DNA from: Ga0077530 sp035565975
Lineage (GTDB): Bacteria > Pseudomonadota > Alphaproteobacteria > Rhizobiales > Hyphomicrobiaceae
DNA: 64,000 bases
Assembly: GCA_035565975.1 (NCBI GenBank)
Contig: DATMRT010000060.1
Coordinates: 62,001 to 126,000, forward strand
Reading direction: 5' to 3'
The notes below the pieces were generated by a model. It was given only the letters and a program-made list of their open reading frames with translations, searched no databases and was not told where the DNA came from. The position numbers and the translations under genes were made by a program. Positions 8,710 through 17,181 of this stretch are shown piece by piece (the stretch's first letter is position 1; each line of letters begins with the position of its first letter).

Positions 8710-8723
8710 TTGACTTGCATCAA
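8710..8723 (-). promoter_or_regulatory. FNR/FixK-type box upstream of the Usp gene
   Basis: TTGACTTGCATCAA matches TTGAT-N4-ATCAA with one substitution. Its centre is about 67 nt upstream of the Usp start codon. That fits an activator site near -41.5 and a -10-like TGCATT at about 8682-8687. The only other neighbour is the 3' end of the dehydratase gene, so Usp is the plausible target. The consensus is recalled knowledge; regulation is inferred. Confidence 0.55.
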
Positions 8724-8739
8724 CGGCCGACCGCGGCCT

Positions 8740-10479
8740 TCAATAAATCTCCGGCTCCGGCACCGCTGCGCCGTGATCCGTCTCGAGGAAGTCGAAGTCA
8801 CAGCCCTCGTGCGCCTGGCGCACATGCTTCGTGAACATCCAGCCGAAGCCACGCTCGTAGCGCGGTTTGCGCTCCGGAAGCTCGGCGCGGCGTCGCGCCA
8901 GCTCAGCGTCGGACACCTTCATGTTGATCGTGCGTGCGGGCACGTCGAGCTCGATCATATCTCCGGTCCGCACGAGCGCCAGCGGACCGCCGATGAAGGA
9001 CTCGGGCGAGACATGCAGCACGCACGCGCCGTAGCTCGTGCCCGACATGCGGGCGTCCGAAATGCGGATCATGTCGCGCACACCCTGCTTCACGAGCTTG
9101 GTCGGGATGGGCAGCATACCCCACTCCGGCATGCCGGGACCGCCGTGCGGACCGGCATTGCGCAGCACCATCACATGATCGGGCGTCACGTCGAGGTCCT
9201 CGCGATCGACGGCCTTCTTCATGGACGGATAATCGTCGAACACGATCGCGGGGCCCGTGTGCTTCAGAAGGCGCGGCTCGCAGGCGGACGGCTTGATCAC
9301 GCAGCCATCGGGCGCGAGATTGCCCTTGAGCAGTGCAAGCGCGCCTTCAGCGTAGATCGGATTGTCGAGCGGGCGGATGACGTCGTCGTTGAAAACCTTG
9401 GCATCCGCGATGTTCTCGCCGACCGTACTCCCCCCGACTGTCTGCGCGTTCAGATGGAGATGCCCCTTCAGGCGCCCCATCAAACCGAGAATGCCGCCCG
9501 CATAGAAGAAGTCCTCCATGAGGTAGGTCTTGCCGCTCGGGCGCACGTTGGCGATGACCGGCACGGTGCGGCTCAAACGATCGAAGTCCTCGAGGCCAAT
9601 CGCCGCCTTCGCGCGACGCGCCATCGCGATCACGTGGATCACGGCATTGGTCGAGCAGCCCATGGCCATGGCCACCGTGACGGCATTCTCGTACGCATCG
9701 CGGGTCTGGATGCGATCCGGCGTCATGTCCTCCCACACCATCTCGACAATGCGCCGTCCGGAAGCGGCCGCCATGCGCATGTGATTGGCATCCGGCGCCG
9801 GAATGGACGAAGCGCCGGGGAGCGTCATGCCGATGGCCTCGGCGATCGCAGTCATCGTGCTCGCCGTGCCCATGGTCATGCAGGTGCCATGGCTGCGCGC
9901 GATGCCAGCCTCGATGTCGAGCCAATCTTTCTCCGTGATCGTGCCCGCGCGCCGCTCGTCCCAATATTTCCAGCTATCGGAGCCCGAGCCCAGAATCTTG
10001 CCGTGCCAGTTGCCGCGCAGCATGGGGCCTGCCGGAACGAAGATCGCGGGCAGACCGGCGCTCGTCGCGCCCATGAGCAGACCAGGCGTGGTCTTGTCGC
10101 AACCACCCATGAGGACGACGCCATCTACGGGATGCGAGCGGATCAGCTCTTCCGTCTCCATGGCGAGGAAGTTGCGGTAGAGCATGGTCGTCGGTTTGAC
10201 GATCGGCTCGGAAAGCGAGATCGCCGGCAGCTCCAGCGGGAAGCCGCCCGCCTGCAGGACGCCGCGCTTGACGTCCTCGACCCGTTGCTTGAAGTGCGCG
10301 TGGCACTGATTCAGATCCGACCAGGTATTGATGATCGCGATGATCGGCTTGCCGCGCCAGTCTTCCGGACCGTAACCCATCTGCATGGCGCGCGAGCGGT
10401 GGCCGAAGGCGCGGAGGTCGTCGGGGCCAAACCAACGGTATGAGCGCAGCTCTTCAGGGCTCTTGCGGCGGGTCGTCAT
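8740..10479 (-). CDS. IlvD/Edd family sugar-acid dehydratase
   Basis: 579-residue Fe-S dehydratase, the length of L-arabinonate dehydratase and relatives that remove water from aldonic acids to give 2-keto-3-deoxy acids. The three cluster cysteines are in NQCHAH (about 60), GGCDKT (about 130) and GTCMTMGTAST (about 202); the carbamylated-lysine/Mg region follows at the D-K pair of GGCDKT. The N-terminal LRSYRWFG and C-terminal YERGFGWMFTKHVRQAHEGCDFDFLE resemble the arabinonate/gluconate branch rather than biosynthetic IlvD. ATG at 10479 is preferred; GTG at 10491 overlaps the GGAG element. Exact substrate is uncertain. No other pentose-pathway gene is adjacent. Confidence 0.87.
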   Translation of the reverse strand: MTTRRKSPEELRSYRWFGPDDLRAFGHRSRAMQMGYGPEDWRGKPIIAIINTWSDLNQCHAHFKQRVEDVKRGVLQAGGFPLELPAISLSEPIVKPTTMLYRNFLAMETEELIRSHPVDGVVLMGGCDKTTPGLLMGATSAGLPAIFVPAGPMLRGNWHGKILGSGSDSWKYWDERRAGTITEKDWLDIEAGIARSHGTCMTMGTASTMTAIAEAIGMTLPGASSIPAPDANHMRMAAASGRRIVEMVWEDMTPDRIQTRDAYENAVTVAMAMGCSTNAVIHVIAMARRAKAAIGLEDFDRLSRTVPVIANVRPSGKTYLMEDFFYAGGILGLMGRLKGHLHLNAQTVGGSTVGENIADAKVFNDDVIRPLDNPIYAEGALALLKGNLAPDGCVIKPSACEPRLLKHTGPAIVFDDYPSMKKAVDREDLDVTPDHVMVLRNAGPHGGPGMPEWGMLPIPTKLVKQGVRDMIRISDARMSGTSYGACVLHVSPESFIGGPLALVRTGDMIELDVPARTINMKVSDAELARRRAELPERKPRYERGFGWMFTKHVRQAHEGCDFDFLETDHGAAVPEPEIY

Positions 10480-10774
10480 GGATGGATTCACTCCGGCTGG
10501 GATGCGCTCGGCAATCGGGCTCCGGTGGAGTAGCAGCCGTAGCCCGAAACTTCAATTCGCCCGCACATCGCTCGATATGAGTCGGCGCTGCGGAAAGGCG
10601 CGTTCTCTCGCGCATAATAATCATCAGGCGAAAGTCCGGCTGGCTTGACTTCCTCAGTGCCAGCATCCTCAATGTGCCTAATGGGCGAACGCAGGAAAGC
10701 AGCCGATTGAGAACGCTGCACTGCACAAAGAAATAACGCCCACCGAGGAAGCGTAATCGAAGGGAGGTTGCAGT

Positions 10775-11977
10775 ATGACAATCATACGCCTGTTTGCGGC
10801 TTCGGCAGTCATGGCTGGTCTTGCGATGGCAAGCTCAGCGCCGACCACAGCCCAGGAGCGCGAGATCAAGCTTTCGGGATTCGGCGCCATGTCGGGCGTC
10901 GTGCGCTCGTTCGGCGTCAACTCCAAGGCAGCCCTCGAGGCCGCCGCCGACGAGATCAACAAGGCGGGCGGCGTCAAGCTTGGCGACGGCGCGAAGGGCA
11001 AGATCGTCATCGAGTACTTCGATGATCGCTGCAATGCCGAGGAAGGCATCTCGGTGACGCGGCGCATCGCATCGTCGCCGGCGCTGGTCGGCATCGGCCC
11101 GACCTGCTCGAACGTTGCCGAGCCGCTCTTCGGCATTCTTCAGAAGAAGGCCGGCGATGCCGGCGACAGCGGGCTGCAGTTCCCGATCTTCACGGACGTC
11201 GCCATCAAGGGTGGTCTCGCCCAAATCTCCGAATGGGCGTTCCGCAACGTGCCCAACGAGGGCGCGATGTACGCCTCGCTCTTCCAGTGGCTTAAGAAGA
11301 CGCGCCCCGAATTGAAGTCGCTGTTCGGCGGCGTCGAGGAGGACTTCGCCCATTCGCGCGCCACCTGGTACGCGGTGATGAAAGAGGTTGCAGGCAAGGA
11401 AGGCTTCGAGATCAAGGGCGAGGCGAAGTGGCTGCTCGCCGACACGAACTTCACCAATCAGGCGCGTGAGGCCCGCCGCGCTGCCGCCGACATCGTTGCG
11501 ATCTCCGCCCATCCGTTCACGACCTGCGGGATGCTGAAGGAAATGGCGCGCCAGGGCGTGAAGCCGAAGCTGGTGATCGGCCTCACCTCATCGTCGAGTC
11601 TCGAAACGCTGCAAGGCTGCGCCGGCGAGGCGGAAGCGATCATCATCCCGACGAGCTTCGCCCCCGTGACGCCGGAAGCACAGGCTGCGGCGAACAATGC
11701 CGCGAAGTTCAACGGGAGTCTCGATCTCCACTCGGGCGCCGCCTACGAGATCGTCGCCATCCTCAAGAACGTGATCGAGAGCGAAGGCGTTCTCGCGAAG
11801 CCGGATACCGTGCAGGCTGATCGCGAAAAGATTCGCAAGGGGCTTGCCAAGCTCACCGAGACAAAGGGACTCATGGGCGTCTCCAAGCGGACACCGGATC
11901 GCGAGGCCGTGAAGCCCTTCCTCTTCGTGCACGCCAAGGCGGGCAAGTGGGAAGTGCTGCACAATCCCATGAACTGA
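10775..11977 (+). CDS. ABC transporter periplasmic binding protein (branched-chain amino acid/amide type)
   Basis: 400-residue Peripla_BP_6 protein that captures the ligand for the permeases encoded downstream. It has a cleavable signal peptide (MTIIRLFAASAVMAGLAMASS...AQE), then EIKLSGFGAMSGVVRSFG, the typical first-domain entrance, and VGIGPTCSNVAEPLFGILQKKAGDAG. The start ATG follows GGAGG. First gene of an eight-gene liv cluster, separated from the first permease by a hairpin. The ligand could be an amino acid, amide, urea-like or aromatic acid compound. A leucine-specific role cannot be claimed from sequence. Confidence 0.9.
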   Translation: MTIIRLFAASAVMAGLAMASSAPTTAQEREIKLSGFGAMSGVVRSFGVNSKAALEAAADEINKAGGVKLGDGAKGKIVIEYFDDRCNAEEGISVTRRIASSPALVGIGPTCSNVAEPLFGILQKKAGDAGDSGLQFPIFTDVAIKGGLAQISEWAFRNVPNEGAMYASLFQWLKKTRPELKSLFGGVEEDFAHSRATWYAVMKEVAGKEGFEIKGEAKWLLADTNFTNQAREARRAAADIVAISAHPFTTCGMLKEMARQGVKPKLVIGLTSSSSLETLQGCAGEAEAIIIPTSFAPVTPEAQAAANNAAKFNGSLDLHSGAAYEIVAILKNVIESEGVLAKPDTVQADREKIRKGLAKLTETKGLMGVSKRTPDREAVKPFLFVHAKAGKWEVLHNPMN

Positions 11978-11998
11978 GCACGTTCATCCGAACGCCCG

Positions 11999-12030
11999 AG
12001 CCGGCGTCTCCGCAATCCGAGGCGCCGGCT
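11999..12030 (+). terminator. Hairpin between binding protein and permease genes
   Basis: Stem AGCCGGCG / CGCCGGCT (11999-12006 with 12023-12030), with a further CTC/GAG pairing inside. It is followed by TCCCATTCTC rather than a U-run. Its place after the binding-protein gene fits a partial terminator or mRNA-stabilising stem that gives more binding protein than permease. Confidence 0.5.
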
Positions 12031-12056
12031 TCCCATTCTCATACCCTGCTTGCATC

Positions 12057-12935
12057 ATGCTCCTCGTTGATCTCGTCCAGTCGATCGTCGATGGACTGCT
12101 GTTCGGCGCCACCTATGCGCTGATCGGCATCGGCTTCACGCTCGTCTTCGGCGTCATGCACAAGATCAACATGGCGTACGCTGCGGCCTCCATCGGCGGC
12201 GCCTACGCGGCGCTGCGCATCATCACGCTCATTGCAGGCCCGGCGTGGGCCTCGCTGCTGATCGCGGCGCTTGCGGGCGGCCTCTTCGGCCTCCTCATCT
12301 ATTGGCTCTGCTTCCGCTTCATCCCGCTGTCGAACTCGCTCGCGACTTTGATGTCGACCGTCGGCATGTTTCTTCTCGCCGAGGAGATCATCGTCCACAC
12401 GACGGACGGGATGCCGCAAAACTTTCCCGTCGTCGTGCGCGGCATTCTCGATATCGGGGAGTTCATGATCCGCGGCGATCTGGTCTTCGTCTTCGTGTGC
12501 GCGCTGCTCGCGATGGTCGTCCTGCTCTATCTCCTCTATCGGACCAAGCTCGGCATGGCGACGCGCGCGGTCTCGCAGCAGCCGATCGCCGCCCAGCTCG
12601 TCGGTATCCGCCTCAGCCACATCAATGCGCTGACGTTCATCGTCACCGGCATGCTCGGAGGCTTTGCCGGTGCCCTCATCGGCTCCGCCGTCGGCCTGCT
12701 CTCGCCGCTCCTCGTCGTGCCGCTGACCATCAAGGGCCTGATCGTGACGGTCATCGGCGGGCTTGGCAGCATCCCCGGCGCAATCATTGCCGGCCTACTG
12801 GTGGGCATGGCGGAGAACGTATTCCAGTACTTCCGCGGCGTCACCGAGCGCGACATCTACGTCATGCTGCTGCTGTTCGTGTTTCTCGTCTTCCGGCCCG
12901 GCGGCATCTTTTCGAGCACGGCGAGACGAGACTGA
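12057..12935 (+). CDS. livH: Branched-chain amino acid type ABC permease, LivH family (first)
   Basis: 292-residue inner-membrane permease with about eight hydrophobic segments. LivH hallmarks: LFGATYALIGIGFTLVFGVMHKINMAYA near the N-terminus, TRAVSQQPIAAQLVGI in the central loop that contacts the ATPase, and LTIKGLIVTVIGGLGSIPGAIIAGLLVGMAE. It pairs with the LivM gene that begins 3 nt after its stop. Start ATG at 12057 has only a weak Shine-Dalgarno sequence (CCCTGCTTGCATC). Confidence 0.92.
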   Translation: MLLVDLVQSIVDGLLFGATYALIGIGFTLVFGVMHKINMAYAAASIGGAYAALRIITLIAGPAWASLLIAALAGGLFGLLIYWLCFRFIPLSNSLATLMSTVGMFLLAEEIIVHTTDGMPQNFPVVVRGILDIGEFMIRGDLVFVFVCALLAMVVLLYLLYRTKLGMATRAVSQQPIAAQLVGIRLSHINALTFIVTGMLGGFAGALIGSAVGLLSPLLVVPLTIKGLIVTVIGGLGSIPGAIIAGLLVGMAENVFQYFRGVTERDIYVMLLLFVFLVFRPGGIFSSTARRD

Positions 12936-12938
12936 CCC

Positions 12939-13838
12939 ATGGATTTCTATCTCGGCCTCCTTCAGATCATGGGCGTGCATACGCTGCTCGGGCTTTCTGC
13001 CTATGTCGTGCTGCAGACGGGGCAGATCACGCTCGCTCAAGCTGGTTTCATGGCGATCGGCGCCTATGCCGCTGCCATGCTGACCGTCCTCGCCGGCTGG
13101 CCGCTGGTCGTGGCACTCGTTGCCGGCGCGCTGGTCGCGGGCCTCATGGCCTGCCTCGTCGGCTTTCCGGCGCTGCGCGTGCACGGGCTCATGCTCGTCG
13201 TCGCAACCATCGCCTTCACGGAGATCGTCCGGCTCTTCTTCTTCAACTTCGATTATCAGATCGCGCGCGGCAGCCTCCAGGTCGGCCCGCTCGGCGGCGA
13301 AGGCTTCCGGCAAATCCGCTATTTCCCAGAGAACGGGTGGACGACCATGCACGTCGCCGTCTTCATCTGGATCGTCGTGGCGCTCGTCATGGCCGCGCTC
13401 TGGTGGATGGACCGCTCGCGCGCCGGCGTCGTGCTCCGCGCCGTCGGTGAGGACGAGATCGCGGCGCAGAGCTGCGGCATCAATCTGACGGCCGTCAAAG
13501 TCTCCGCGATGACAGCGGGCGGCGCCATCGCCGGGCTCGCGGGCGGCATCTACGCCCACTACACGACCCACATCGAGCAGACCAACTTCACCATCCTCGT
13601 CGCGACGTTCGCCATCGCCTATCCGATCCTCGGCGGGCTCTCGAGCGTCTTTGGCACACTCGCTGCCGTCGTCTTCATCCAGGGCTTTCTGGTGGAGGGC
13701 CTGCGCTTTCTCGGCGACTGGCGCAATCTCCTGTTCGGCGCCCTCATCGTGCTGGTGATGAACGTGCGGCCGAGCGGCCTGCTCGATGCTCGGACCACAG
13801 CCATGCTGCGCCGCCTCCTCGGCCGCAAGGAGGGTTGA
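12939..13838 (+). CDS. livM: Branched-chain amino acid type ABC permease, LivM family (first)
   Basis: 299-residue inner-membrane permease, heteromeric partner of the preceding LivH. Typical LivM pattern: LSAYVVLQTGQITLAQAGFMAIGAYAAA near the N-terminus, central RAVGEDEIAAQSCGINLTAVKVSAM coupling loop and YPILGGLSSVFGTLAAVVFIQGFLVEGLRF toward the C-terminus. Its stop overlaps the ribosome-binding region of the next gene, so the cluster is translationally coupled. Confidence 0.92.
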   Translation: MDFYLGLLQIMGVHTLLGLSAYVVLQTGQITLAQAGFMAIGAYAAAMLTVLAGWPLVVALVAGALVAGLMACLVGFPALRVHGLMLVVATIAFTEIVRLFFFNFDYQIARGSLQVGPLGGEGFRQIRYFPENGWTTMHVAVFIWIVVALVMAALWWMDRSRAGVVLRAVGEDEIAAQSCGINLTAVKVSAMTAGGAIAGLAGGIYAHYTTHIEQTNFTILVATFAIAYPILGGLSSVFGTLAAVVFIQGFLVEGLRFLGDWRNLLFGALIVLVMNVRPSGLLDARTTAMLRRLLGRKEG

Positions 13839-13840
13839 GC

Positions 13841-14590
13841 GTGCTCGAGCTCCAGAACCTCTCCAAGCATTTCGGCGGGGTGCGCGCCGTGGACGGTCTC
13901 AGTCTCAGGATCGATCCGGGGCAGATCTTCGGCCTCATCGGCCCGAACGGCTCGGGCAAGAGCACGACCGTCAACCTCATTACGGGCCTGCTGCAGGCGA
14001 CGCACGGCAGCATCAGACTTGCCGGCGAGGAGATCACGCGCCTGCCGACACACGCACGCCTTTCGACCGGCATCGCGCGGACGTTCCAGAACATCCGCCT
14101 GTTCGGTCAGCTCACCGTCTGGCAGAACCTCTGGGTTGCCGAGAACTCCAAGGCGCAGCGCCAGCACACGGGTTTCATGCCGCGCTGGCTCGGCGGCGAG
14201 CGCGGCGCGCGGGTGCGCATCACACGCGCACTCGAGTTCTCCGGCCTCGCCGACAAGGCCGACGAGCTTGCCTCCAACCTCGCCTTCGGCGAGCAGCGCC
14301 GCCTCGAGCTTGCACGCGCCATGGCCGCCGAGCCGAAGGTCCTGCTACTGGACGAGCCGGCAGCCGGCATGAACCCCGAGGAGATCGGCGCGCTCGATGA
14401 CCGTATCCGCCATATCCGCGACAGTGGCATCACCGTGCTGCTCATCGAGCACCACATGGAGCTGATCATGGCCATCGCCGACCGGATCGCGGTGCTCAAC
14501 TTCGGCCAGAAGATCGCGGAGGGGACACCGGCCGAGGTCCAGGCGCATCCCGCCGTGCGCGAAGCCTACCTCGGCACGGCCGAGCATTGA
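13841..14590 (+). CDS. livG: ABC transporter ATPase, LivG family (first)
   Basis: 249-residue cytoplasmic ATPase driving the LivH/LivM pair. Walker A GPNGSGKST (about 35-43), FQNIRLFGQLTVWQN Q-loop region, LAFGEQRRLELARAMA as the ABC signature (the LivG variant of LSGGQ), Walker B KVLLLDEPAAGMNPEE, and switch His in LIEHHMELI. GTG at 13841 is preferred because AAGGAGG at 13827-13833 lies 7 nt upstream; a TTG two codons earlier is the alternative. Confidence 0.93.
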   Translation: MLELQNLSKHFGGVRAVDGLSLRIDPGQIFGLIGPNGSGKSTTVNLITGLLQATHGSIRLAGEEITRLPTHARLSTGIARTFQNIRLFGQLTVWQNLWVAENSKAQRQHTGFMPRWLGGERGARVRITRALEFSGLADKADELASNLAFGEQRRLELARAMAAEPKVLLLDEPAAGMNPEEIGALDDRIRHIRDSGITVLLIEHHMELIMAIADRIAVLNFGQKIAEGTPAEVQAHPAVREAYLGTAEH

Positions 14591-14600
14591 GGAGAGGCGC

Positions 14601-15335
14601 GTGCTCGACGTACAGGACATCGCCACGGCCTACGGCAAGATCGAGGCGCTCAAAGGCGTCAGCCTCTCGGCCGCCGAGGGGCGCATCACGTGCCTGCTCG
14701 GGCCGAATGGCGCCGGCAAGACGACGCTCATGTATTCGATTGCCGGTGTCCTGAAGCCGCGCCGCGGCACGATCCGCCTCGGCGGCACCGACATCACCGG
14801 ACAATCGCCTGCCGCGATCGTCGCGCGCGGTCTCGCGCTCGTTCCGGAGAACCGCCTCGTCTTTCCGCAGATGTCCGTTGCCGAGAACCTCGAGGCCGGC
14901 GCCTACCAGCGTCGCGACAGCGCAGAGGTCGCCACCGACATCGAGCGCATGTACGCGCGCTTTCCCCGCCTCAAGGAGCGCCACACGCAGCTCGCCGGCA
15001 CGCTTTCCGGCGGCGAGCAGCAGATGCTCGCGGTGGCCCGGGCGCTCATGAGCCGGCCGCGCATTCTTCTCATGGACGAGCCTTCGCTCGGCCTCGCGCC
15101 GCTCATCGTGGAAGAGATCTTCCGCATCGTCGGCGAGCTCAACAAGGACGGCGTGACCATCTTCCTGGTCGAGCAGAACGTGCATATGGCGCTCAGAGTC
15201 GCGCACCATTTCTATCTGATGGAGCAGGGCCGCGTGACCTTCTCGGGCGAGCCCGGCAAGCTTGCCGAGGACGAGGTCATCCAGCGCGCCTACCTCGGCA
15301 CCAGCCGCCCAACTTCCGAGCACAAGACGGGGTGA
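14601..15335 (+). CDS. livF: ABC transporter ATPase, LivF family
   Basis: 244-residue ATPase, the second nucleotide-binding subunit. Walker A GPNGAGKTT, LivF-typical VPENRLVFPQMSVAENLEAG, signature LSGGEQQMLAVARALMSRP, Walker B ILLMDEPSLGLAP and LVEQNVHMALRVA. The GTG start at 14601 follows GAGGAGAGG. It is the only LivF-type gene in this eight-gene cluster, so it may serve both permease pairs. Confidence 0.93.
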   Translation: MLDVQDIATAYGKIEALKGVSLSAAEGRITCLLGPNGAGKTTLMYSIAGVLKPRRGTIRLGGTDITGQSPAAIVARGLALVPENRLVFPQMSVAENLEAGAYQRRDSAEVATDIERMYARFPRLKERHTQLAGTLSGGEQQMLAVARALMSRPRILLMDEPSLGLAPLIVEEIFRIVGELNKDGVTIFLVEQNVHMALRVAHHFYLMEQGRVTFSGEPGKLAEDEVIQRAYLGTSRPTSEHKTG

Positions 15336-15336
15336 C

Positions 15337-16242
15337 ATGATCGCCGTCGATCTCGCCCAGAATACGCTCGACGGGCTGATGGTCGGCTCCTCTTACGCGC
15401 TGCTCGCAGTCGGCTTCACGCTGATCTTCGGCGTCATGCGGCGGCTCAATCTCGCGTACGGCCCGACGATCATGGCCGGCGTTTATCTCGGCACAGCGTC
15501 GTTCATCTCATTCGGCGCGCCGATCCTCGTCGTCCTCGCGATCGTGATCGCGGGCTCGGCGGTCGTTGGCCTCTACGTGGAGCGGCTGTGCTTTCGCCCA
15601 TTCGGCGAGGCCGCGCGCACCGCGTCCATGGTCGCCAGCTTCGCGCTTTGGATGCAGCTCGAGGAAGCCGCGACGCATCTCCTGCCGCGCCACATGAACC
15701 CCTTTCCCGCGCTCACCACATCGCCGCCCATCGAGATCGGGCCTCTGCTACTACGCGTCGATCATCTGATCATGCTCGCCGCGACGCTGCTGATGGCCGT
15801 CGCGGTCACGTATCTGCTCGCGCGCATGCGGCTCGGGCTTGCCATCCGCGCCGTCATCGACCAGCCGCGTGCGGCGGCGATCGTCGGCATTCGCGTCGAG
15901 CGCATCATGATGCTGACGTTCGTCCTCGCTTCCGCCATCGGCGGTATTGCCGGCTTTCTCATCGCGGCGACGGACACGCAGGTTACGGCCATGATCGGCA
16001 TGTGGGCCACGACGAAAGGTCTCGTCGCGATGATGCTCGGCGGTCTCGGATCGGTCAAAGGCGCGATTGCGGGCGGGCTCCTGCTCGGTGTGCTCGAAGC
16101 ACACGCGCAATGGTTCCTCGGTCCGCAGGTGCGCGACATGGTCGCCTGGGGCCTCCTGTTCGTGCTGCTCGCCTTCTGGCCGGGAGGTCTCATGGGGACG
16201 AAGGCGCTCGACCGCACAATGGCCGTCGGTCGGCGCGTCTGA
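15337..16242 (+). CDS. livH: Branched-chain amino acid type ABC permease, LivH family (second)
   Basis: 301-residue inner-membrane permease with the same plan as the first LivH: SSYALLAVGFTLIFGVMRRLNLAYG, coupling loop IRAVIDQPRAAAIVGI, and TKGLVAMMLGGLGSVKGAIAGGLLLGV. ATG at 15337 begins 1 nt after the livF stop; an upstream extension inside livF is unlikely. The sequence differs substantially from the first LivH, so this is an old second permease set and not a recent duplication. Confidence 0.92.
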   Translation: MIAVDLAQNTLDGLMVGSSYALLAVGFTLIFGVMRRLNLAYGPTIMAGVYLGTASFISFGAPILVVLAIVIAGSAVVGLYVERLCFRPFGEAARTASMVASFALWMQLEEAATHLLPRHMNPFPALTTSPPIEIGPLLLRVDHLIMLAATLLMAVAVTYLLARMRLGLAIRAVIDQPRAAAIVGIRVERIMMLTFVLASAIGGIAGFLIAATDTQVTAMIGMWATTKGLVAMMLGGLGSVKGAIAGGLLLGVLEAHAQWFLGPQVRDMVAWGLLFVLLAFWPGGLMGTKALDRTMAVGRRV

Positions 16243-16272
16243 GCGGCAGAGGACCGAGAAGCAGAGGCGCGC

Positions 16273-17181
16273 ATGGACGGCTATCTGATCACGGTCCTCA
16301 GCAACATCGGAATGATCTCGTTCGTCGCGCTCTCAGCTTACATCCTCCTGCTCTCGGGCCAGATCTCCTTCGGCCAGCAAGCCTATTTCGGTATCGGCGC
16401 TTATACAGCCGGCATTGCCACCGTCATGTGGCAGTGGCCGCTCGCAGCAGCGCTCTTGCTGGGCGCAGCCGTCGCAGCCATCGCCGCCGGCGTCGTCGGC
16501 CTCGCGACGCTGCGTCTCAGCGGCATCTACTTCGCCATGGCAACACTTGCCTTTGCCGAGATCATGCGTATCGCCGCCGAGCTCTTCGTCTATCGCCGCG
16601 AGATCGACGGCATCGAGACGGGGCCGGACGGCATCGAGGGCTTCCGCGACATCCGCTACTTCTTCGCCAACGAAGTGTCACCGCTGCAAACGTGCCTCAT
16701 TGTCTACGCCGTGCTCATCGCGGTGCTTGCGGCCTTCTTCCTTGCCGAACGCACGCGCGCAGGACGGTTCCTGCGGCAGGTCGGCGAGGATCCTCTGCTC
16801 GCCGAAGTGCAGGGCATCGACGTCATGCGCGTGCGCATGGCTGCGGCGTTGGCGGCGGGCGCCGTGGCCGGGCTCGGTGGCGGGCTCTATGCGCATCTCA
16901 TGACCTACGTCGAGCCGAAGAGCTTCGACATCATGCTCGGGGTTCACACCCTCGCGTATGGCCTGATCGGTGGCCTCGGCACCGCGCTCGGGCCCATCAT
17001 CGGCGTCCTCATTGATATCGGCCTACTCGAATCGACGCGCATCTTTCACGGCTATCGCATGATCGTCTTCGGCGGGCTGGTGGCGCTACTGCTGATCGTC
17101 CGCCCGCGCGGACTGCTCGACGAGGTGGCCGTCAACCGCATCCAGCAAGCTTTGCGCAGAGGCCGCCATGCTGGAGATTGA
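16273..17181 (+). CDS. livM: Branched-chain amino acid type ABC permease, LivM family (second)
   Basis: 302-residue inner-membrane permease; LivM features are LSAYILLLSGQISFGQQAYFGIGAYTAG, the central RQVGEDPLLAEVQGIDVMRVRMAAAL loop, and LAYGLIGGLGTALGPIIGVLIDIGLLE. The 3' end overlaps the following ATPase gene by 14 nt, indicating translational coupling. Partner of the second LivH. Confidence 0.92.
   Translation: MDGYLITVLSNIGMISFVALSAYILLLSGQISFGQQAYFGIGAYTAGIATVMWQWPLAAALLLGAAVAAIAAGVVGLATLRLSGIYFAMATLAFAEIMRIAAELFVYRREIDGIETGPDGIEGFRDIRYFFANEVSPLQTCLIVYAVLIAVLAAFFLAERTRAGRFLRQVGEDPLLAEVQGIDVMRVRMAAALAAGAVAGLGGGLYAHLMTYVEPKSFDIMLGVHTLAYGLIGGLGTALGPIIGVLIDIGLLESTRIFHGYRMIVFGGLVALLLIVRPRGLLDEVAVNRIQQALRRGRHAGD

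Noticed and set aside
8089..10443. 784-codon plus-strand frame opposite the Usp and dehydratase genes
   Set aside because: Shadow of GC-rich codon bias; the minus-strand genes carry all recognisable motifs.
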